16,272 bases of DNA, from positions 1-16,272 of the forward strand of contig CAWBTU010000001.1 in NCBI GenBank assembly GCA_963791805.1, given 5' to 3'. Within the stretch, counting starts at the first letter, position 1. Every line of letters begins with the position of its first letter. Source of the DNA: JACMJL01 sp963791805. GTDB taxonomy: Bacteria; Bacillota; Clostridia; Clostridiales; Clostridiaceae. The notes under the pieces were generated by a model. That model saw nothing but the letters and a program-made list of their open reading frames with translations, was not told where the DNA came from and did no database searches. This document shows positions 13,817 through 16,272 of this stretch, piece after piece. A program made the translations under genes and the position numbers.

Positions 13817-15811
13817 ATGAAAAGTATTAAAAGCAGGTTGGTTTTATTTTTCTCAGCAATTTTATTTTTAGTAAGTGCTTCAATAGGCGGTATTTGCTAT
13901 ATTGATGCATCCAATTCATTAACAGATAATGTTTTATTTGATTTGCAGAAGGTGGGTAAAGAGGCAGCTCTCATTATAGAAAGCAGAAATGAAGCTGAGT
14001 TTAGAGTGTTAGAAGAAACTGCATCAAGAACAAGAGTTTCAAATCCTCAGAATCCGCAAAAGGACAGAGTTGCAGCAATTGGTGAAGGTATCGAACGTAA
14101 TAAATATTTAAGAATAGCAATTGTAGATATGAATGGAAATGCAGAGTACAGCAATGGTACAAGCTCAGATTTAAAAGATAGAGACTACATACAAAAGGCA
14201 TTAAAAGGGGAACGGAGTATATCAGATGTAATCGTTAGTAAAGTAGATGGTTCTTTAGTAATTGGTTATGCAGTGCCGATTAAATATAATGGTGCTGTAG
14301 TAGGAGCATTACTAGCCATTAAAGATGGTACTTTTTTAAGTGGAATTTTAAAAGATATTAACGTAGGGGGAACAAGTTATTCATATGTTATTAATGAAAA
14401 AGGTATAGTAGTGGGTCATAAAGATATAAATCTAGTAAAAGAGCAATATGATTCATTAGGAGCAAGTAAAAAAGATCCTAAATTAAATAAATTAACTAAA
14501 TTAACGGAAAATATGATAAAAAGAGAAGAGGGCAAAGGTAGATACTATTTTAAAGGTGAAAATAAACTTATGGGGTACGCACCTATTAAAGCTACACCAT
14601 GGACGATGGCAGTAACATCACCTCAATCAGAAAGTTTAGCTAGGTTAGATAGTTTGAGAAATTCTATTTTATTTGCAACTATTATTATTTTATCGATAGG
14701 TATTGGAATGGCACTGTTAATAGGTAAACAAATTTCAAATCCTATAATAAAAACAACAAACTTTGCAAAACAAATAGCTCAAGGAGACTTTACAGGAAAA
14801 TTACCAGAAGAATTACTAAAGAAAAAAGATGAAACAGGTCAATTAGCAAATGCATTTAGTGTTTTAACTGAAAGCATTAGAAAATTAATTAGTGAAGTCA
14901 TTCAAGCAGCTGAACAAGTAACTGCATCATCAGAGGAACTTACTGCAACTGCTAATCAAACAGCAATGGCTTCTGAGGAAGTGGCAAAGACTGTTGTAGA
15001 AATTGCACAAGGAGCAAGCGACCAAGCAAGAGATACAGAGGATGGATCTAATAAAGTAACTGAACTAGGAGGAATAATAGAAAAAGATCAAGGGTATATG
15101 GAAGAAGTAAATATAGCGTCTAGTGAAGTTGGAAAACTTATAGAAGAAGGACTAAAGGTAATTTTTAATTTAACTGACAAAACTAAAGAAAGCAATGCTG
15201 CAGTTAAAGAAGTTTATGAGGGAATAGTAAAGACAAGCAAAAGTTCTGAACGTATAGGCGAAGCAAGTAGCATGATTGCATCAATAGCAGGACAAACTAA
15301 TTTGTTAGCACTTAATGCTGCCATTGAAGCTGCAAGAGCTGGGGAACAAGGAAAGGGCTTTGCAGTTGTTGCTGATGAAATTAGAAAATTAGCTGAAAAG
15401 TCCACAGAATCTACAAAAATTATTGATCAAGTTGTAAAAGAACTTCAAGAAAACGCTAAAATTTCAGTAAAAACCATGGAAAATGTTAATGTAATTATTA
15501 ATGAACAAGAGCAAAGTGTAGAAGTCACAGGAAATAAGTATAAAGACATTTCTGATGCAATTTCTAAATCTGAAGAAGCAATAAGTAAGTTATACATTTC
15601 AGGAAAAGGAATGGAAGAACAAAAAAATAAAATCATGGCAATATTAGAAAATTTATCAGCAATTGCGCAGGAGAACGCAGCTGGAACTGAAGAAGCCTCT
15701 GCTTCTATAGAAGAGCAATCTGCATCAATTAATGAAATTGCAAATGCAAGTCAAAGCTTAGTTAATTTAGCTGAAGAACTACAAGTTGTAATTTCAAAAT
15801 TCAAGGTATAA
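13817..15811 (+). CDS. Methyl-accepting chemotaxis protein with dCache sensor
   Basis: The 664-residue chemoreceptor would sit in the inner membrane and control CheA/CheW. Helix one is near 7-29. The outer region (about 35-280) looks like a double Cache domain, with DLKDRDYIQKALKGERSISD then DGSLVIGYAVPIKYNGAVVG and the membrane-distal/proximal halves in the usual order. Helix two is near 282-302, followed by HAMP (about 303-357) and the long signalling coiled coil. The signalling tip IASIAGQTNLLALNAAIEAA, with ARAGEQGKGFAVVADEIRKL after it, is the highly conserved CheA/CheW contact region. The C-terminus ends EELQVVISKFKV with no CheR-tethering pentapeptide. GGAGGGG (13803-13809) precedes the ATG. 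Ligands of dCache receptors are often amino acids or small organic acids. I cannot tell which here. Its presence supports motility, as does the SigD-type promoter at 10591. Confidence 0.95.
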   Translation: MKSIKSRLVLFFSAILFLVSASIGGICYIDASNSLTDNVLFDLQKVGKEAALIIESRNEAEFRVLEETASRTRVSNPQNPQKDRVAAIGEGIERNKYLRIAIVDMNGNAEYSNGTSSDLKDRDYIQKALKGERSISDVIVSKVDGSLVIGYAVPIKYNGAVVGALLAIKDGTFLSGILKDINVGGTSYSYVINEKGIVVGHKDINLVKEQYDSLGASKKDPKLNKLTKLTENMIKREEGKGRYYFKGENKLMGYAPIKATPWTMAVTSPQSESLARLDSLRNSILFATIIILSIGIGMALLIGKQISNPIIKTTNFAKQIAQGDFTGKLPEELLKKKDETGQLANAFSVLTESIRKLISEVIQAAEQVTASSEELTATANQTAMASEEVAKTVVEIAQGASDQARDTEDGSNKVTELGGIIEKDQGYMEEVNIASSEVGKLIEEGLKVIFNLTDKTKESNAAVKEVYEGIVKTSKSSERIGEASSMIASIAGQTNLLALNAAIEAARAGEQGKGFAVVADEIRKLAEKSTESTKIIDQVVKELQENAKISVKTMENVNVIINEQEQSVEVTGNKYKDISDAISKSEEAISKLYISGKGMEEQKNKIMAILENLSAIAQENAAGTEEASASIEEQSASINEIANASQSLVNLAEELQVVISKFKV

Positions 15812-15851
15812 ATGCACCACTGAGGTGAAAATTTTTCCAAGAAGAAGCTAT

Positions 15852-15883
15852 AAAAAGGTAGCCTAATTTAAGGTTACCTTTTT
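15852..15883. terminator. Bidirectional terminator between chemoreceptor and VanS-like gene
   Basis: AAAAAGGTAGCCT (15852-15864) pairs with AGGTTACCTTTTT (15871-15883): thirteen pairs, one G-T, around a six-base loop. The flanking A and T tracts make it work in both directions. It touches the stop codon of the minus-strand kinase at 15882-15884. Confidence 0.88.
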
Positions 15884-16272
15884 ATATAGTAGGTTTATTT
15901 TCAAGAGGTATACTAAGATAAATTTCAAAATTAATTTTGTCATTTTCACTAGAGGCTGTTATGGTGCCATTATGTAGTTCTATGATTTCTTTTGCTATTG
16001 CAAGCCCCAAGCCTGCACCGCCTGTTTTTGTGGCACGAGAAGTATCTAATCGGTAAAACTGCTCAAAGATACGATTTAGCTTATCCTCTGATATAGTATT
16101 CCCGCTATTACTGAAACACATATATACACCTTCAGTTTTTTGTTTAGCAGCAATTTCAATTGTACTGTCTTCAAAGCTATAATTCACAGCATTTCGAATT
16201 AGATTGTCAAAAACACGTTCCATTTTAGTTACATCACATTTTATTTGAATATCTGGGTCAAGATATAAGCTA
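15882..16272 (-). CDS. VanS-like sensor histidine kinase, C-terminal part only
   Basis: This is the 3' end of a kinase gene that enters from beyond the right edge. The frame stays open through 16271, so an ATG at 16221-16223 is internal and not the start. The part seen is the ATP-binding domain: N-box ERVFDNLIRNAVNYS, a degenerate G1 region (CFSNSGNTISEDKLNRIFEQ), F-box FYRLDTSRATKTGG and G2 GGAGLGLAIAKEIIELHNG. The YRLDTSRATKTGGAGLGLAI stretch and the NLIRNAVNYS N-box are those I associate with VanS and related kinases of Gram-positives. Usually Asp-x-Gly stands at G1. Here NSGNTIS keeps only the Gly, as in VanS relatives. The sensor domain and the partner regulator, expected upstream on the same strand, lie outside. 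Similarity to VanS alone does not show glycopeptide resistance. Confidence 0.9.
   Translation of the reverse strand, partial: SLYLDPDIQIKCDVTKMERVFDNLIRNAVNYSFEDSTIEIAAKQKTEGVYMCFSNSGNTISEDKLNRIFEQFYRLDTSRATKTGGAGLGLAIAKEIIELHNGTITASSENDKINFEIYLSIPLENKPTI

Overview
The window is AT-rich DNA (roughly 30% G+C by eye) with strong AGGAGG-type ribosome sites, A/T-ending codons and short intrinsic terminators. The proteins are BlaI/BlaR1-like, AgrC/AgrA-like, FtsX-type ABC permeases, a Cache-domain chemoreceptor and a VanS-like kinase. Together these point to a motile, clostridium-like Firmicute. I see no tRNA, rRNA, CRISPR array or intact insertion sequence. Most of the DNA is devoted to sensing the outside world, and several modules look like responses to cell-wall stress or peptides.

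Left edge (1-1300). A gene leaving the window on the minus strand has only its 5' end here (about 20 codons). A minus-strand terminator follows, then a minus-strand gene for a YjdF/DUF2238-like membrane protein that starts at TTG. Its promoter lies back to back with the blaI promoter.

BlaI-BlaR1 unit (1241-3591). A near-consensus promoter is buried in nested TTACA/TGTAA palindromes. It drives a BlaI-type repressor and an M56 metalloprotease signal transducer of BlaR1 type. The BlaR1-like protein has no penicillin-binding sensor. It carries a Ser/Thr/Asn/Lys-rich linker and a short domain of about 110 residues that I cannot name. A strong internal ribosome site and in-frame ATG lie just after an Arg-Arg pair in the position expected for BlaR1 self-cleavage. 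A clean terminator ends the unit, and no beta-lactamase or PBP gene is nearby.

ABC transporter and two-component unit (about 3700-9228). An eight-helix permease with two FtsX domains, its ATPase, an OmpR-type regulator and a sensor kinase follow in tight order. This is the layout of clostridial export or antimicrobial-peptide defence modules. A 15-bp hairpin ends the unit and also serves the converging DUF2892-type membrane gene.

Middle (9241-11464). After the DUF2892 gene comes an unrecognised gene split by a one-base frameshift (9883-10366). Next is a coiled-coil protein of the FlxA kind behind a close match to a SigD (flagellar sigma) promoter.

Right part (11498-16272). An AgrA-like LytTR regulator and AgrC-like kinase pair has no agrB/agrD beside it. 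It is followed by a chemoreceptor. Last is the 3' part of a VanS-like kinase, on the minus strand and running off the window.
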